This document shows, piece after piece, positions 12,456 through 26,191 of a DNA stretch of 64,000 bases. The position numbers and the translations under genes are program-made. Numbering within the stretch: position 1 is the first letter of the stretch; each line of letters opens with the position of its first letter. This DNA comes from Bidens hawaiensis. Its lineage: Eukaryota; Streptophyta; Magnoliopsida; Asterales; Asteraceae. The DNA lies in assembly GCA_021521415.1 (NCBI GenBank), contig JAIQDT010014345.1, forward strand, positions 186,001-250,000. The letters run 5' to 3'. The notes below the pieces were generated by a model. That model did not search any database and was not told the DNA's origin. It saw only the letters and a list, made by a program, of their open reading frames with translations.

Positions 12456-13527
12456 TTTCGGGGCTCAAATTACACTTGATTTGGGCGTTTAGAGAGTTAA
12501 TTAGTATTTGATATTGATAGTGTTCTGTTTTGGTTGAATTTGGATCAGTTTAAGGTTAATTGAATGAATTATGGACGAACTGGATTGGATTTGAGTTGAT
12601 ATGAGTATTGGTAAGGTATTGTGAGTGAAATTGAGAATTGGATTGGTTTGAGGTGATTCGGTATTGGTTTTGGTTTGTGGCCGAAACCGGCTCCGTGTTT
12701 TGGCATAATTGAACTGATAATCGTGGATAATTGGTTATGAGTAGGTGTGTTGGATTCGCGATCGAGTTACGAGTCTTTTGGTAGTCTATTTGTGCAGTTT
12801 GGTTGTGATTTGAGGGAGTATTACAAATCTAAGTATTCTGGGTTTCTGGTTCTCATGTTCTTCATTTCCAGAAATTCTGGAAATCCTCTTTGAAGATTTG
12901 AAGATTTGAAGATGAATATGATTCGCTATCATCTTTATGTTGATTCGTTATCGTGTTCCCTTTGATTCGTTATCTGAGTTAGTTGATTCGTTATAAATTT
13001 CAAGTGATTTGTTAACTAGTTCGCATCAACATCTGATTCGTGTTAACAGATTCGTGTGTCACGCGTCTACTTTGGGAGTTGTGTCATAACAACCTTTGCC
13101 ACGTTGCATAAGGTGTCAGGGTTTGTTACAAACCGTTGTAACAACCTGATTCGTTATAGTTGATTCGCTAATCAACTGTAGCTGTTTCGTTATCTATTTC
13201 GCTAAGTTTTTCTTAGTGATTCATTAATGAATACTTTCTAATTCGTCAAGATTTCTTAATCAATTCGCTAGCTAGTTTGTTCGTTAGTCAATTCGTTAGT
13301 TTGACTTATTGTTAAATTTGATTCGTTGACTTTCTGATTCGTTGGATTGATTCGTTAAACTCAATCTTGATTCGCTATCTGATCAATCTTAGATTCGTTA
13401 AGATTTGATTCATTAATCTACTGTTCAAAGTTCGCTACAACTGTTTATAGTTCATTACATTCACCATTCTTTAATATTATTCGTTGCTTGATTCGTCAAA
13501 CCCTTGAATTTTTGAAACTTGTAAAAA
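12456..13527 (+). other. Leader of Copia A with dispersed ATTCGTTA motifs
   Basis: No open frame. From about 12905 to 13500 roughly 20 copies of GATTCGTTA, ATTCGCTA and variants are scattered, mostly in one orientation, unlike the paired arrangement in the LTR. Confidence 0.75.
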
Positions 13528-16500
13528 ATGGCCGGTATGTATGCATTAGCTTCAAAAAACATGTTGATGCAACAAATGTTGCAACTTGATACCGATATAG
13601 GTTCACATTCGAAATGTCCAAGATTGATGAAGTTCAGTGACTTCGCCAAATGGGAACCTCGGTTTCGTGCTCACCTAGGATTAGTTCATCCTGACTGCTC
13701 ATATTGTTTAGATGAAGTTTATACTGTTCCTATGATTGGAGATGAGACTATCGGATTCAGACCTAAAGCTATATCTCAATACTCATAAGAATAGAAGAAG
13801 GCACTAGAGATAGAGACAAAAGCATATTCTACTCTAACCATGGCTATACCTGAAAACATATTTCCCCAAGTGGGTAGTATTAAAATATGTGCCTCTTTGT
13901 TTCAACATATACGAATGAGAACTATGGGAAACACGGCTGAAAGCAAAAAGTTGATGCTTAAGTTTCAATTCAGAAACTTTAATTTACTTAAAGGTGAAAC
14001 GGTTGAAGAGATGACAACGAGATTCAATCACTTGATTGCAGAAATGGATAAAATGAAGTTGGAAATTTCTGAGATTGACAAGATTGATACTATTAAGAGT
14101 GCATTACCAAGTTCGTACTCTACTTTTCTAATGGTATAAAAGGAAAACAGTTATTTCAATGAAGACTTGACTGCAAGTGAGTTCTTACAAAAGATTGAAG
14201 CTCGTGAGTATGATCTCAAGTGTGAAAAATCATCAAAGGAAAGTCAAGATCCTGCTTTCTATGGTGGTAGCATGCCTCTAAGTTTAACAATCTCACCGAT
14301 CACTGCTTTTCTGACACAGAACGCAAGAGAGAATGAAACAACAATCTATAGTGATCGTAGAGCATGTTTTTATACTGCCACTAGTGATCTGACCGATGAA
14401 GACTATGATCAGATTGATCCAGACGACTTAGAAATCATGGATTTAAAGTGGAACATGGCAATGATTGTTCGAAAGGTGAAAAGATTCATGCAAAGAACCG
14501 GAAAAGATCTTCCTGTCCTGAACAAGAAGTTGGGATTTGACAAGTTGAAGGTGAAATGTTATAATTGTCAAGAATTCGGTCATTTTGCAAAAGAGTGTGA
14601 CAAACCGAAAAAGGAGTATAATGGTCCTCGTGGACAAAGTTCAAACTCTTCAACACCACGAGGTAATGATGCTGAGAAGAAACCATCAAGTTCTGGGTCA
14701 CAAGCAATGCTAGCTAATGGAGATGATTGGTCACAACGATTACTATGCAATGATACTCAAGCTAATTTGGCTCTGTTCGGGCTGACTCAAGATTTCCATG
14801 GAAGTGAGGTGTCTTCTGACAATGATTCCGGATCAGATTCTAATGATTCCTGTGACAAGCCTACAACAGTCTTTGCATGCATGGCTAAGATAGATGAGGT
14901 TAGTCATTCTATTTATGCTACATCATCTGCTAAAGTAAATTGTGCTGATTGTGAATCTAACAAACCTAAGTTAGAATCTTTGAAGAATCACAATGACAAT
15001 TTAGTGAGAGATTGCTTCTTTAAAGGATACTTATCGACAATCTCTCGAATCTCAAATGAGATTTCGTGAAAAGATTGAAGCATTGTCGACAAGTAACCAT
15101 GATCTCAAAGCTGAGTTATTTGTTAAAATGACAATTAACGACCAAAAGTTTCAAGAAATTTTGAAACATCGTTCAAAGATCTTGAGAATGAGGTTCTTGA
15201 GTTAAAGAACAAATTGGGTAAATTTTGAAATTCTTCTTTTCTGTTGAATGAAATTATAGAAGTTTCTGGGAAACAAAAGATTCAAAGAAAGGTATAGGTT
15301 TTGTTGAAATTCCTCCACCATTATACAATGATTATAAAATTAATCCTTTTGCTCCAACTGAGGAAGACGTTATTCCTAAAAAACCTGTGATTTCAGAAAA
15401 ATCAAAACATGTTTCTACTAAAGGTCTTAAACACCAATCTTCAACACAGAAACCTCATGTTCAAAGCAACAAAGTTTTTGTTGAAAATGTTGACAAAGTT
15501 ATCATTGAGGAAGTGTTTGAACCTGAAATTATACCCAAGAACAAGAACATTCCAAATTCTAATCACATACTTTGTGAACCTCATGAATTTGAGGAAGCTG
15601 TGCATGGTTCGCACACAACTAAGATGAAACAGGATGTTTTTGTTAAACCAGTAAAGGCTAAGAAACAAGAAAAACCCAAAATTTCTGATGAGGATTTGTT
15701 GCGTTTCATAAATCCTAAGCCGTCATCTGCTCGTGTGTTTAAGTTAATGGGGATGGACACAATGTTCACTGAGAAAGACATTTCAATAATTACCATTAAA
15801 CCTGAACTGATTGAGAGTGTGTTTCACAATAAAACCTCCAAGGTTCGTGAACTTGAACGTCAGTATGCTCATGCAAAAACTTCAGTTCCATCTGATCCAT
15901 TGACTAAAGCAAAGCAAGTATTAAAACAAGCTAAAAGAGTTCAATTTGTGAAGTCAACTGGAACAGACACGTTGAAAAGTTTTTCGAACTGTTCTAACTT
16001 AGATTTTTACTTGAAAAAGAAATCTGAATTATCTGATAATTTTGCTAAGAGCATGACCAAAAATGTGAGTTCTCATTCATCATCTGTGTCGCATGTTCCA
16101 ACAAATTCTCAACATCATCATGTTGACATGCGAAGTTGTTTCCTTTGCGGTCAACAAGGTCATGTAGTAAGAAATTGTGGCTAGAAGAACTATCAGAATC
16201 TTCATCCTTTTATCAAGGAACACTCCAAACCAGTTCCTGTGGTAAAGGAGATTCTGAAACGACCTGTGTCGTATGCTGATGATACTCATATTATGTTTTC
16301 GAATGTACATCCTCGAAAAGTTGTTCATGTGAATGAAACTCATGGTTCCGTTAAACCTAAGTTTATTCCAATTGAACCAATTTGCAAAAATGTTAATTCA
16401 AATGTGGTTCAAGATGCGCATCTAAGACGAAAGTCTAAGAAACCTGTAACTTATTCTCAAGTTGCTGAACAACAATTGAATGAAACTAAAGTTAATTTTT

Positions 16501-16556
16501 CTCAAGGAAACCAAAAGGTGCCCAAGACCGAGGCCTGGGCTGCCTTTTTGAACTAA
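13528..16556 (+). pseudogene. gag of Copia A (broken)
   Basis: This is the capsid/nucleocapsid polyprotein that packages element RNA. It starts at ATG 13528 (MAGMYALASKN). The capsid region (FAKWEPRFRAHL...) is followed by a CCHC zinc knuckle CYNCQEFGHFAKEC near 14557-14600 and a second knuckle CFLCGQQGHVVRNC near 16137-16180. In-frame stops occur at 13786 (TAA), 13792 (TAG), 14137 (TAA) and 15067 (TGA). The frame changes between 15070 and 15387, and a TAG lies just after the second knuckle. The final TAA at 16554 lies 20 nt before a splice-acceptor-like site opening the protease frame. Copia B has the same order of domains. Clearly non-functional. Confidence 0.85.
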
Positions 16557-16576
16557 TCATTTTCTTTTGTGTGTAG

Positions 16577-19500
16577 GGTACATCCAAGACTATTTCTGGT
16601 GAAAACTGGATCATGGATAGTGGATGTTCTCGTCATATTACTGGGAATCTCAACCTCTTAACAAATGTGAGAAATATACAAGGGGGTTATGTGGAGTTTG
16701 CTGGGAATTCTGGGGGTATGATTACACAAGAGGGTGATGTGTCAAATGGGAATATTACTTTTGAGAAGGTTAACTATTGTGATAAAGTGGATCATAACTT
16801 ATTGAGTGTGTCGCAAATCTGTGATAAGCAATACACGACAGTATTTACAGATAAAGAGTGTCAGATTTTGAAACCGGGTTATGTGATTCCCGAGGACATG
16901 GTTGTCATGCGATCACCTCGATCAAATGATATTTATGTCTTGAATATGAATTCTAAAGTATCTACATCGATCGAAACGTGTTTTGTCTCGAAAGCGACCG
17001 AGAAAGACTCAGTGCTTTGGCATCGAAGATTGGGTCACATACATGTTCGAAAGATGAACTACTTAATGGCAAACAATCTGGTAGAGGGGGTGTCGTTAAA
17101 GAATTTTAAGTTACCCGATCACTGTGTTCTTGCAAGAAGGGCAAACAGAAGAATAAATCACACCCATCTAAGTTACTAAATTCCATTGATACTCCACTTG
17201 AACGACTTCATATGGATTTATTCAGTCCAGTGAATCGTGCGAGTATTTCTGGAGACTGGTATTGCCTAGTTGTTACAGATGATTATTCACGATATTCATG
17301 GGTCTTATTTATGAGTTCAAAAGATCAAACACCGGGTCTTGTTCAAAATCTAATCACTAAAATCGAATCACTTTACAAACTGAAAGTGAAGAGAATTCGA
17401 AGTGATAATGGTACTGAATTCAAAAATACTGTATTGGATTTCTTTTGTCTCCTAAAAGGAATTCATCGCGAATATAGCGCCCCATATGTACCACAACAGA
17501 ACGGTGTCGCTGAAAAAAAGAATTGAACGTTGATTGAAGCTGCTAGAACGATGCTTGCTGATTCAAAGCTTCCTGTCCAGTTTTGGAATGAGGCGGTGAA
17601 TACTGCTTGTTATACACTCAATCGAGTTCTAACTGTTAAAAGACTCAAGAAGACCAGTTATGAATTGTTGAATAATCGTAAACCTAATTTAAAGTACTTG
17701 GAACCATTTGGGTGTCCTTATACTATGTTGAAAAAGGATGTGGGGAAGTTTGATGAAAAAGCCATTGAGGGTTATTTCTTGGGGTATGCGTCACCTAAGA
17801 AAAGAGTGTTTAACTTTACGTCCGGTTGTGTTGAGGAATGGTACCATGTACACTGTCAAAAGTACACTACTCCTTCACAAGGGAAAGGTCCCGACTGGAT
17901 GTTTGACTACGATGGCTTATTCAATTCATTTACTCCAACAAGCGATCATCTAGATGAAGATTTAGTTCGTGCTTATTTTGAAGAACATTTGGAAATTCCA
18001 AGGTTCTCAAGTTCAAATGAAGCTCCAATTGTTGCTCCAACTGAAGAACCTGATAATGAGTCTCCTTTTCATTATGATAATGATTCTACTTCATCTGATG
18101 ATAATGCAATTGTGGATCAAGTTATTGAACTTGACAGTGATGTTTCATCTCCTGAATTGGGTGAACATTACACTAATTTATTTGAAAATGTTGTTGTTCC
18201 TGAAAATCCTACTCTCAGGATTCATAATTACCATCCACAAGAAAACATTATTGGAGACCTTGATGTGGGAGTTCAAACACGACATCACGTTGCTTTTTCA
18301 AGTGAAAATAATGCTCTATGTGCTTATGTAGACTTACACTCATCTGAGATTACAACTATTGCTAAATTCACTTATTTCTATCTCAAGTTGAGCCAACGAA
18401 CCCTCATGTGACACTTCAAGATCCTTCTTGGGTAGAAGCCATGCAAGAAGAATTACAGCAATTTGCATGTTTAGGTGTTTGGGATCTTATCGATAAACCT
18501 GCTAGATTCAAGAAAGCGATTCCGACCAAATGGGTTTATAAATGTAAGAAAGACGATCGTGGGGTAATTGTGAGAAATAAGGCACGTTTAGTGGTGCAAG
18601 GTTTTCATCAGCAAGAGGGTATTGACTACACTGAAGTATATGCTCCAGTTGCAAGATTAGAGTCGATTCGAATCTTCCTGGCATATGCTGCTTACAAGAA
18701 TATTAAGGTGTATCAAATGGATGTTAAAAGTGTTTTTCTCAATGGTGAACTTCATGAAGAAGTGTTCGTTTTACAGCCTCCAGGTTTTGAAGATCCTGAT
18801 TATCCTGACCGTGTTTACCGATTAAACAAGGCATTATATGGTCCACACCAAGCCCTGAGAGTTTGGTATGGCACGCTCGCCGACCATCTGACGGATAACG
18901 GTTTCAAACATGGAACTGTCGACTGCACTTTGTTTTATAAAAATATTGGTGATGATCTTCTGCTCGTTCAGATTTATGTTGATGACATAAAAATATTGGT
19001 GATGGTCTTCAAACGACACGTTGTGTAAGGAGTTCGAGAAATCAATGCAAACAAAGTTCGAGATGAGCTCGATGGGAGAGAAATTTTTTTTAGGGTTGCA
19101 GGTTCATCAGTCTGTGAAGGGAATCTTCATTCATCAGACAAAATACGGAAACGACGTCTTGAGCCGATTCAAGATTACTGCCGGAAAAATCCCTTCTACT
19201 CCTCTTCCCGTGGGTCACAATTTATCACTAGATGAATTGGAGGATACCGTTGATCCGACCCTCTATCGTGCTATGATTTGTTCTTTAATGTACTTACCTG
19301 CTTCTCGACCCGACATAATGTTTGCTGCTTGTTTATGTGCTAGGTACCAAGCTAGTCCCCGAGTGACTCACCTAGCAGCGAACAAGCGTGTTCTGCAATA
19401 TCTAAGGGGAAATCCTGACATCGGGTTATGGTACCCCAAAGATGATACTTTTGATCTTACCGCCTACTCAGACTCAGACTATGGAGGATGCAAGATAAAT

Positions 19501-19940
19501 TTCAAGTCTACTACAGCGGGATGTCAATTCTTAGGAAGCCGGCTTGTTTTCTGGCAGTGTAAGAAGCAGACAACGGTCTCCACTTCAACCGCCGAAGCTG
19601 AATATGTTGCTGCCTCGAGTTGCTGTTCCCAGGTTTTGTGGATACAACAACATCTTCGCGACTACGGTTTGAAGTTTCTTACTACTCCCATCTTAATTGA
19701 TAATTCTGCTGCTATTAGTATCACCAAGAATCCCGTACAACATTCTAAAACGAAACATATCGAAAATCGATATCATTTTATACGGGATTGTTATGAAAAG
19801 AAATTAATTGACCTTGAGAAAGTACATACTGATTTTTAAAAAGCCAATCTATTTACCAAAGCCTTTGATACAACACGTTTTAACTTTTTGCTTGGTTTAA
19901 ATGGATTGAAGACCCTTGGTGAAATCCTAAAGTTAGGATA
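16577..19940 (+). pseudogene. pol of Copia A: protease, integrase, RT, RNase H (broken)
   Basis: The domains follow Copia order. Protease has WIMDSGCSRHITG (catalytic DSG). A GAG-pre-integrase box LWHRRLGHIH has its cysteine cluster damaged. Integrase has the D, D and E residues in TDDYSRYSW, RSDNGTEF and QQNGVAEK. RT has [14 protein letters not shown] and the YVDD active site near 18975. RNase H has AYSDSDYGGC and STAEAEYVAASS. Lesions are a frameshift near 17130, TGA at 17524 (a CGA-to-TGA type change), a frameshift near 18370, a short duplication around ATAAAAATATTGGTGATG with a frameshift after YVDD, and TAA at 19837. The last residues extend to about 19938. It is inactive but recently so, since every domain is recognisable. 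Confidence 0.9.
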
Positions 19941-21838
19941 ATTATCTTTATTTTAGCTTGTTCTAGGTTAAATTTGTTTTTGTTTTTAGGTTTTAGGGGG
20001 TGAATCTTAGAAAATACAAAAATATTGTGCTTTTAGTTTGTATAGATAAAATCCAAAAACGTTAGAAAAATTTGAAAAATAAAAAATATTGTGTTCGTTC
20101 TAGTTTTATTTTAATATTTGAAAATCCAAAAACATTTTAAAATTAGAAAATACCAAAAAGATTGTGATTTTTGTTTGTACAGAAAATTCTGAAAAATTCA
20201 AAAAGAATGTGAAATTCTCGTTTTGTAAAGAAAAATCCGAAAAAACAAAAAGATTGTGTTGTTTAGTCTGTAAAGAGAAAAACCAAAAAGATTTTTGCTT
20301 ATGCTCGCTGAAAATTATGTCATTTGTCTCTATTTTGAAGGACATATACTTGTATATGTTTGGTCCCGATAATTTCTTGTAAATCTTCGGGTTAGCCTTT
20401 TATCTGACGAATGGATAATACTTGGGGCGTTCGTTAAGCTTTCTACTTTATTTTTAGCTGAAAATTTAGTCAGTTATTTAAGTTTGTGAAGCATGCTTGC
20501 ATGTTTTGGTTCTGTTCTCTACTTGTAGATGGACATGATAGCCATTAATTTATAAACTTAAGTTAACTGGGACAATTAAATTCATTTTTGTTTTATGCTC
20601 CTCAAAATTTTGAGTTCTTGAAGCAAAAAGAGAAAATGATAGTACATTGATTATTTGACCCCAAATCCAGAAAGAAATAAGCTTAAAAGACTGTGTGCTT
20701 AATCATTGGTGCATTGATAGGTCTTAAACAAGCTGTTAGAGTAAAGTAAGTGATATAAACTTAAAGAAAAGCCAAATTGAAAGAGGTGTTAGTCTCTAGC
20801 AAAAGTCTCGGTGAAGATGGCAGAAATGTAATAACCGGTCATACTCAAGCCTTATAGTTGTTGATAACCCAAAAATATAATAAAGCAAATAACAAGCGTT
20901 AGGATTCTGAACACTGTGAGTCTTTATGCGGCTTAATCATCTGAGTATTCATAAGCATGAATATTTCACTCGCTTTCTAGAGCAAACCCAAAGTCATTAA
21001 ACTTGATCACTGCTGTACTCCGTACAATCCAAATTACTGACTTGATCAAAATCCGCTGTTAGTCATACAATTGTTCCTCCCTTGCGTGCTTCTCAATACC
21101 AATAAGAAACGGACCCTAGGGGATACAATGTATGTAAGCCTACAGATGGACTCGTGCATACTCACTCACAGTAAAGGAAACTTGATGCATTGCTCAAAAT
21201 TTCTATTCAAAAAAATTTTTGATCAACACTATAATGGTTTAAGTCAAGTTGGGGTGATTTGGCAAAAGTCAAATTAAGCTTGAACCGAGATTAGAGGCTG
21301 ATAGTTTCTGATATTCTGTGCGCTAATTGAACCGTAAATCATATCACAAAAATGCTCGAAGGTTTGTTGTAAGATTTAAGTGGACAACAATATCAATGAC
21401 CGACTTAACATCAGCCATAATATCGCTGAAATATAAAACTGTGATGGAAGGGCATTTTGGTCAATATGATTCTCTGCTCAAACTCAACAAAAATAAAAAT
21501 ATGTATTGCTTTTGAAAAATCATAGAAAAACACAAAAAGATTGTATATTTTTAATGTTCGGATATTTCTTTGTTAATACATTCTTTCTTTTTTATAAAAT
21601 ACCAAAAATATTTTATCCTTTTGTCTTTACATATTATTTAATATTTTTTTAAGTTATGTTTCGTAAAAGTGAAATGTTTTTAAATTATTCAATTAATCGG
21701 GATAAAATATCCTCGGTAATATTCTTTTAATTTAAAGTTTTTATTTAATTGGATATTGTTTAATAAATTCTTTATTATTTAATTCAGTTAATTATTTATG
21801 TTAAAATTAAATAATGTTTTAATTCGTTAAAAGTTAAT
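19941..21838 (+). other. Non-coding spacer of Copia A after pol
   Basis: The spacer is low complexity at first (20000-20340: repeated AAAATCC.AAAA and AAAAAGATTGTG blocks), then plain non-coding sequence. The open frames here are short and lack family features. Confidence 0.6.
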
Positions 21839-22225
21839 TTGTTAAGTATGGATAACGAACTAGGTGAGTCTTTAGCGAACTACTTTCTAGTTCGCTCACC
21901 TTATTCGCTTCCGCACTCTGTAACGAATCACTTCTACTTCGTTATACTTATTTAACGAATCAAGACACGATTTATGTCTGGTTCGCTATTCTGATATAGA
22001 ATTGGGTTAAAGAATTGCCTGATTCGTTATCTCAAAATTCAAACGAATCGCTTGATTCGTACAGAGAGTACCTTGGGTGGCGTGTTAGGCTATATAAGAC
22101 AGAAACACGAACAGTCCTTCACTATTCATCATCTTTCTTACACCTAAAGTCACCTTTTTCAAATTTTTTCTCTGAATTTCGACCTTCGACTTTCGACTTT
22201 TCAAGACTATCATTGTGTTGCTAAG
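21838..22225 (+). promoter_or_regulatory. Putative internal promoter and 5' leader for ORF3 of Copia A
   Basis: Ten or more TTCGTTA, TTCGCTA or AACGAAT motifs (21838-22055) lead into TATATAAG at 22091-22098. A C/T-rich leader follows and ends AAG|GTATAG at 22225/22226, a good splice donor. The LTR has the same order: motif cluster, TATA box, leader. Transcription from here is an inference. Confidence 0.5.
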
Positions 22226-23101
22226 GTATAGACAACCACAGCGATGTGATTTTCATCAAAAATGACGGCGTATTAATAGACTAATTATGTGTTTTTGTGT
22301 TCTAAGGGTTTTACGAGTTCAAAAACCTGATTTATTTATGATATACTCTGTTTATGTAGTTGATTTATAATTATTTGTGATCGGAATGCGATTCCGAGAC
22401 CCTTGGTAGACTTTAATCGAAGCATGATTCTTGTTTGCCGGGTCGATTGAATGTTAATGGTTTCAGGGTTTGTTATACTCTGGTTAACCTAAGTTATTTC
22501 TGGGTTTTGAGTCTCAATCTCAACACCATGAGCTTAGTATTATGTTTCCGAGATCACTACACATAATGTTTTGGTTATCCGACGATATTTATGGATTAAT
22601 CGAAGCTTGATTTGTGTTGTTGACTTTCGGTATTCATCTTAATTTTGACTTTGACTGTGCGAGTCAAAGATCAAGTCTATTTATTGACCATTCGTTAACT
22701 TTAGCGAATTGGAACTTTGAGTGTCCAGTTCGTTAAAGGTTCAAGCGAATTAGATTAGCGAATAAGGGTATCTCACGAATCAGGGTATCCAACGAATCAA
22801 ATGTGAATTCGTCAAATTATAACAAACTAGATTCCTGTTCGTTGCTTTAAATAGTAATTCGCTAAGTCTAATTTGTTAATCTATTTACATGATAGCGAAT
22901 CACTTGATTCGTTATAGGTTGGTAACGAATCAGTGTGATATTCACACGAATGACATTTATTTTTATTTATTTAATTAAATTTAAATTACCTTTTGAATTA
23001 AATAAATTATTTCAATCGTCTAAACACGTAAATACATTAATTACACACGACATATTGTATTATTTCTTCACATTACTCATGCCGTTCTAAATTCTATTCA
23101 G
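22226..23101 (+). other. Putative 5'-UTR intron before ORF3 of Copia A
   Basis: It is bounded by AAG|GTATAG and TTCTATTCAG|, which lies 5 nt before the ORF3 start codon. It carries a second cluster of TTCGTTA/AACGAATC motifs (about 22690-22950). No coding was seen. Confidence 0.4.
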
Positions 23102-23106
23102 TACAA

Positions 23107-26100
23107 ATGGCTGATCAAGTAAATCAAGATCCACCAGTTGATGATCAAGGGCAACATGAACAACCACCACAAGAGCAACCACCTTAAGTACAGCAGGAAG
23201 ATGTTATTTTATTACATTATGACACAAAACACAACATCTTTGCTTATATTGATCAAGATATTGCTGACGTTGATGTGTTTGGAGACATGTTAGCATTCTT
23301 AAGACGTTCAGTAATACGTTATGCAATCACTGCTCGACCTAAAGTGTATCTGAATATTATTAGGCAGTTTGGGGATACTGCTGAGGTTGTTGAGGTGGAG
23401 AATCATATTAGAGCCACGATCAATCAGTCTGTGATTACAATTGACGTGGAAGTGATTCGTCGTGTACTACGTTTTGGTGACAACGATAGCCACCCAAGTG
23501 AATTTGATAAGCAGCTAATCAAGGGCTGGTTTACTCGTTTACGTTATGGTGGAGATATTGATAAATCTATGTTGAACAAGAATGGATTATGCCCACCATA
23601 CAAGTATCATCTTCATGTTTTAATTCATTGTATGAGTGGTCGTCGTGGTGGATTTGACGAATGTAGAAGAAATGTGCAATCAGCTTTTGTTGCTCTTATC
23701 CTCAACAAGCCATTTAACTACTCTGAGCTAGTTTACGATCATCTGAAAGAACAAGTTCAGCAACACTTCAAAAGAAGAAATTTTTAATGTATCCTCGATT
23801 TCTGCAGCTGATCATTCAAGACTTTATTCCCAATTTAGTTATTGATCAAACTTAGGTGAATGATGTGCTTCCTATGGAACACATGAAAGCTGATACCGTA
23901 CATAGAATGTTGGTTTATAGAAAGGAGAGGCCAGCGGATAAAAGAATGATTGGTCATATAATTAATCCGAATTATGTATGTCCTCTTGATGAACACTAGA
24001 TCCATGATGACTCGAATTCCGAGCGTGAAGGGGGAGAAGGTGGGAACGATGATGATGAGAATGATGATGGGAATGATGGGAATGGTGGAGCTGGTGATGC
24101 TGCTTTTCCAGAGCAACAGGATGCAGTAAATGCTGCATTAGCTGCCACCATTGCAGCTCAACAAGAATGTAAGAGAAAAGGGAAAGCGGTGGCAACTGGA
24201 GAACCATCGAATAAAAGACGTGTATCAACTGGGGATGGGGTAATTATTGGTGTTCCACCACCTCATCAATCAACGCCTCAACGCTCGGTAGTGCCGCCTA
24301 CTACTAGCACTCCGATGCTTACATTGACAACGACGTTGGTGTCTCATGAAAGGCTTGGTTTAATTCCACAAATGGCTTTATCTGAAATTCCAAGGCCTCC
24401 TGCTACATTTTCTACTACTCCTCCAACACCATCCATGAGGCCTCCTCGTCCTCCTCTTCACCCTCCCAGTGATGTCTCTTTTATAAGAATCACTCGGCCT
24501 CAAGGACCGATCCAACCAGTTCATCCCTTATTTTACAATCTGCCACCGAACCGTCACACAGAGATGCTGTTAAATCTTCTTCATCTATATGAAAATTGAA
24601 TAGCAACTGACCGTCAGAATCAAGAACGTCTTACGGAGAATCAAAGACGGATGATGAGTTATATCTCATTTTGTCCGAAGGAGACTAAAGCGCTACGTGC
24701 GATTATTGAGTCTTAGGGGGTGAAAATGAAGGAACAAGAGGATCTAATCTTGCAACTAACCTGCAAAGAAGATGCCTTAAAGAAACTCAAAAGAGATTAT
24801 TAAGATCCTGACGAGTCTGGTGCAGGAGGTGAGCCTAAACAAGCTCACGGCTCATCTTCCGGTAATGTTACAAGTGGCGGTGATTTGGATAAACAGATTG
24901 TTGTGTATAAGGATTCAACTGCTGCTAAGCCAATTGAAATGATTGAAGCCAACACTGTGATATTTATGGATGGTTCAGGAGCTGTGAAGAGTATGGTGAA
25001 TAGGGATGAGATCGAGGTGGGTGAGTTTGTTGATAGGTCTCTGACACGGGAGCAGATTTCCATACTGCTTGGGTTGAATGACAAACAGTTGACCGTGTTA
25101 GAGACTGAGCCTGATGTCGAAGTAGTGAATGAGGAAGGTTTAGAAGATGATCCGTCTATTCAGATGAATACGAATTTCATTTATGAAGACGAGGATGTTG
25201 AGATGGAAGATGTCACTGCTGAGGAGTATCCGGACTTATTTCAACACACAAACGTTAATCAAGGTGCTCCAGTGTTTGATGAACAAACGGTTAAGGCAGC
25301 TGAAGATGAGTTGGAAAAGACGTCAAAGGGTAAGAAGGTTGTGGACACTCGGTTCAGATCGATTGAAAACCCAACTGATGCGATATTGCTAAGTGGTTCA
25401 ACTACAAAGCGGCGGGTAAGATTATCAAGGCGTATCATTTTGTTGATCAAGAACGGAAAGGCATAGCTGCAGCTTGGGTTAAAGCAAACCAAGTGACCAC
25501 CTTCAAGACGGTATCCAAGGTACATGGTGATATTCTCTCACGGATTTATGATTCTGAGCTTAAAGTATGTATAGTTAAATGGGAGAAGGGGATCCAGTAC
25601 TACGAAACGATAATGGACGTTCTGACATTACCGCGGTGGGATGTTCGTACCCTCGCGCGTCGTCCATTCATCAATCGTGGTTGCTACCGGACAGTTGAGT
25701 GGTTTTATCAACACTTACTGTTCGAGGTCAATCATGGCTTTAAGTTTTTCAAGCCCTAGGTCCCGAGACGTAAACGTACTGACGCGATTGATCCAAGGAC
25801 TGGCTGGAGGAAACTGGTTCTTAAGGTAAAGCCGCCAAAGAAAATGAAGCGGGTACCTGTGAAGACGATGCCTCAACACATGCATCTCTCGTTCAACCGC
25901 TGGTATTATGACAATCGTACTGGTGAGGCCGTCATTGTACTTGGTGAGGATTGAAGATAGAGCTTATCAAGATAATCGACCCGATGTGGTTGGTTAATTT
26001 ATCTGAAACAGACAATGACGTGCTACAGAGGAGCCAGATTCTGATTGAGTGCAATGAAGACTACGACCTGGCTATGCAATTCCAGCGCGTTGTGCGTGTT

Positions 26101-26157
26101 TGTCATGAAAATGGAATTCATAGTTGCAGAGACTGGCAGCCCAAGCATTTCAAGTAA
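23107..26157 (+). pseudogene. ORF3 of Copia A, conserved accessory protein of unknown function (broken)
   Basis: It starts at ATG 23107 (MADQVNQDPP), 5 nt after an acceptor-like site, and runs past the end of pol towards the 3' LTR. The N-terminal domain (about 23200-23850) contains VIRRVLRFGDND, HVLIHCMSGRRGGFD and LMYPRFLQ. The middle is proline-rich and then acidic. The C-terminal domain (about 25390-26100) has ...IQYYETIMDVLTLP..., FNRWYYDNRTGEAV and DPMWLVNLS. Each of these has a counterpart in Copia B ORF3. No signal peptide or membrane segment stands out, so an envelope role is not supported; basic patches (KRKGK, NKRR) could be nuclear signals. Lesions are TAA at 23185, a frameshift at about 23783, several later stops, a frameshift near 25385 and a stop near 25952. 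It probably encoded about 1000 residues. Confidence 0.75.
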
Positions 26158-26178
26158 CTTAAAGACAAAGTGCTCAAG

Positions 26179-26191
26179 ACGAGGGGGTGTC
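26179..26191 (+). other. Polypurine tract of Copia A
   Basis: GACGAGGGGG directly precedes the 3' LTR, as required for plus-strand priming. Confidence 0.7.
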
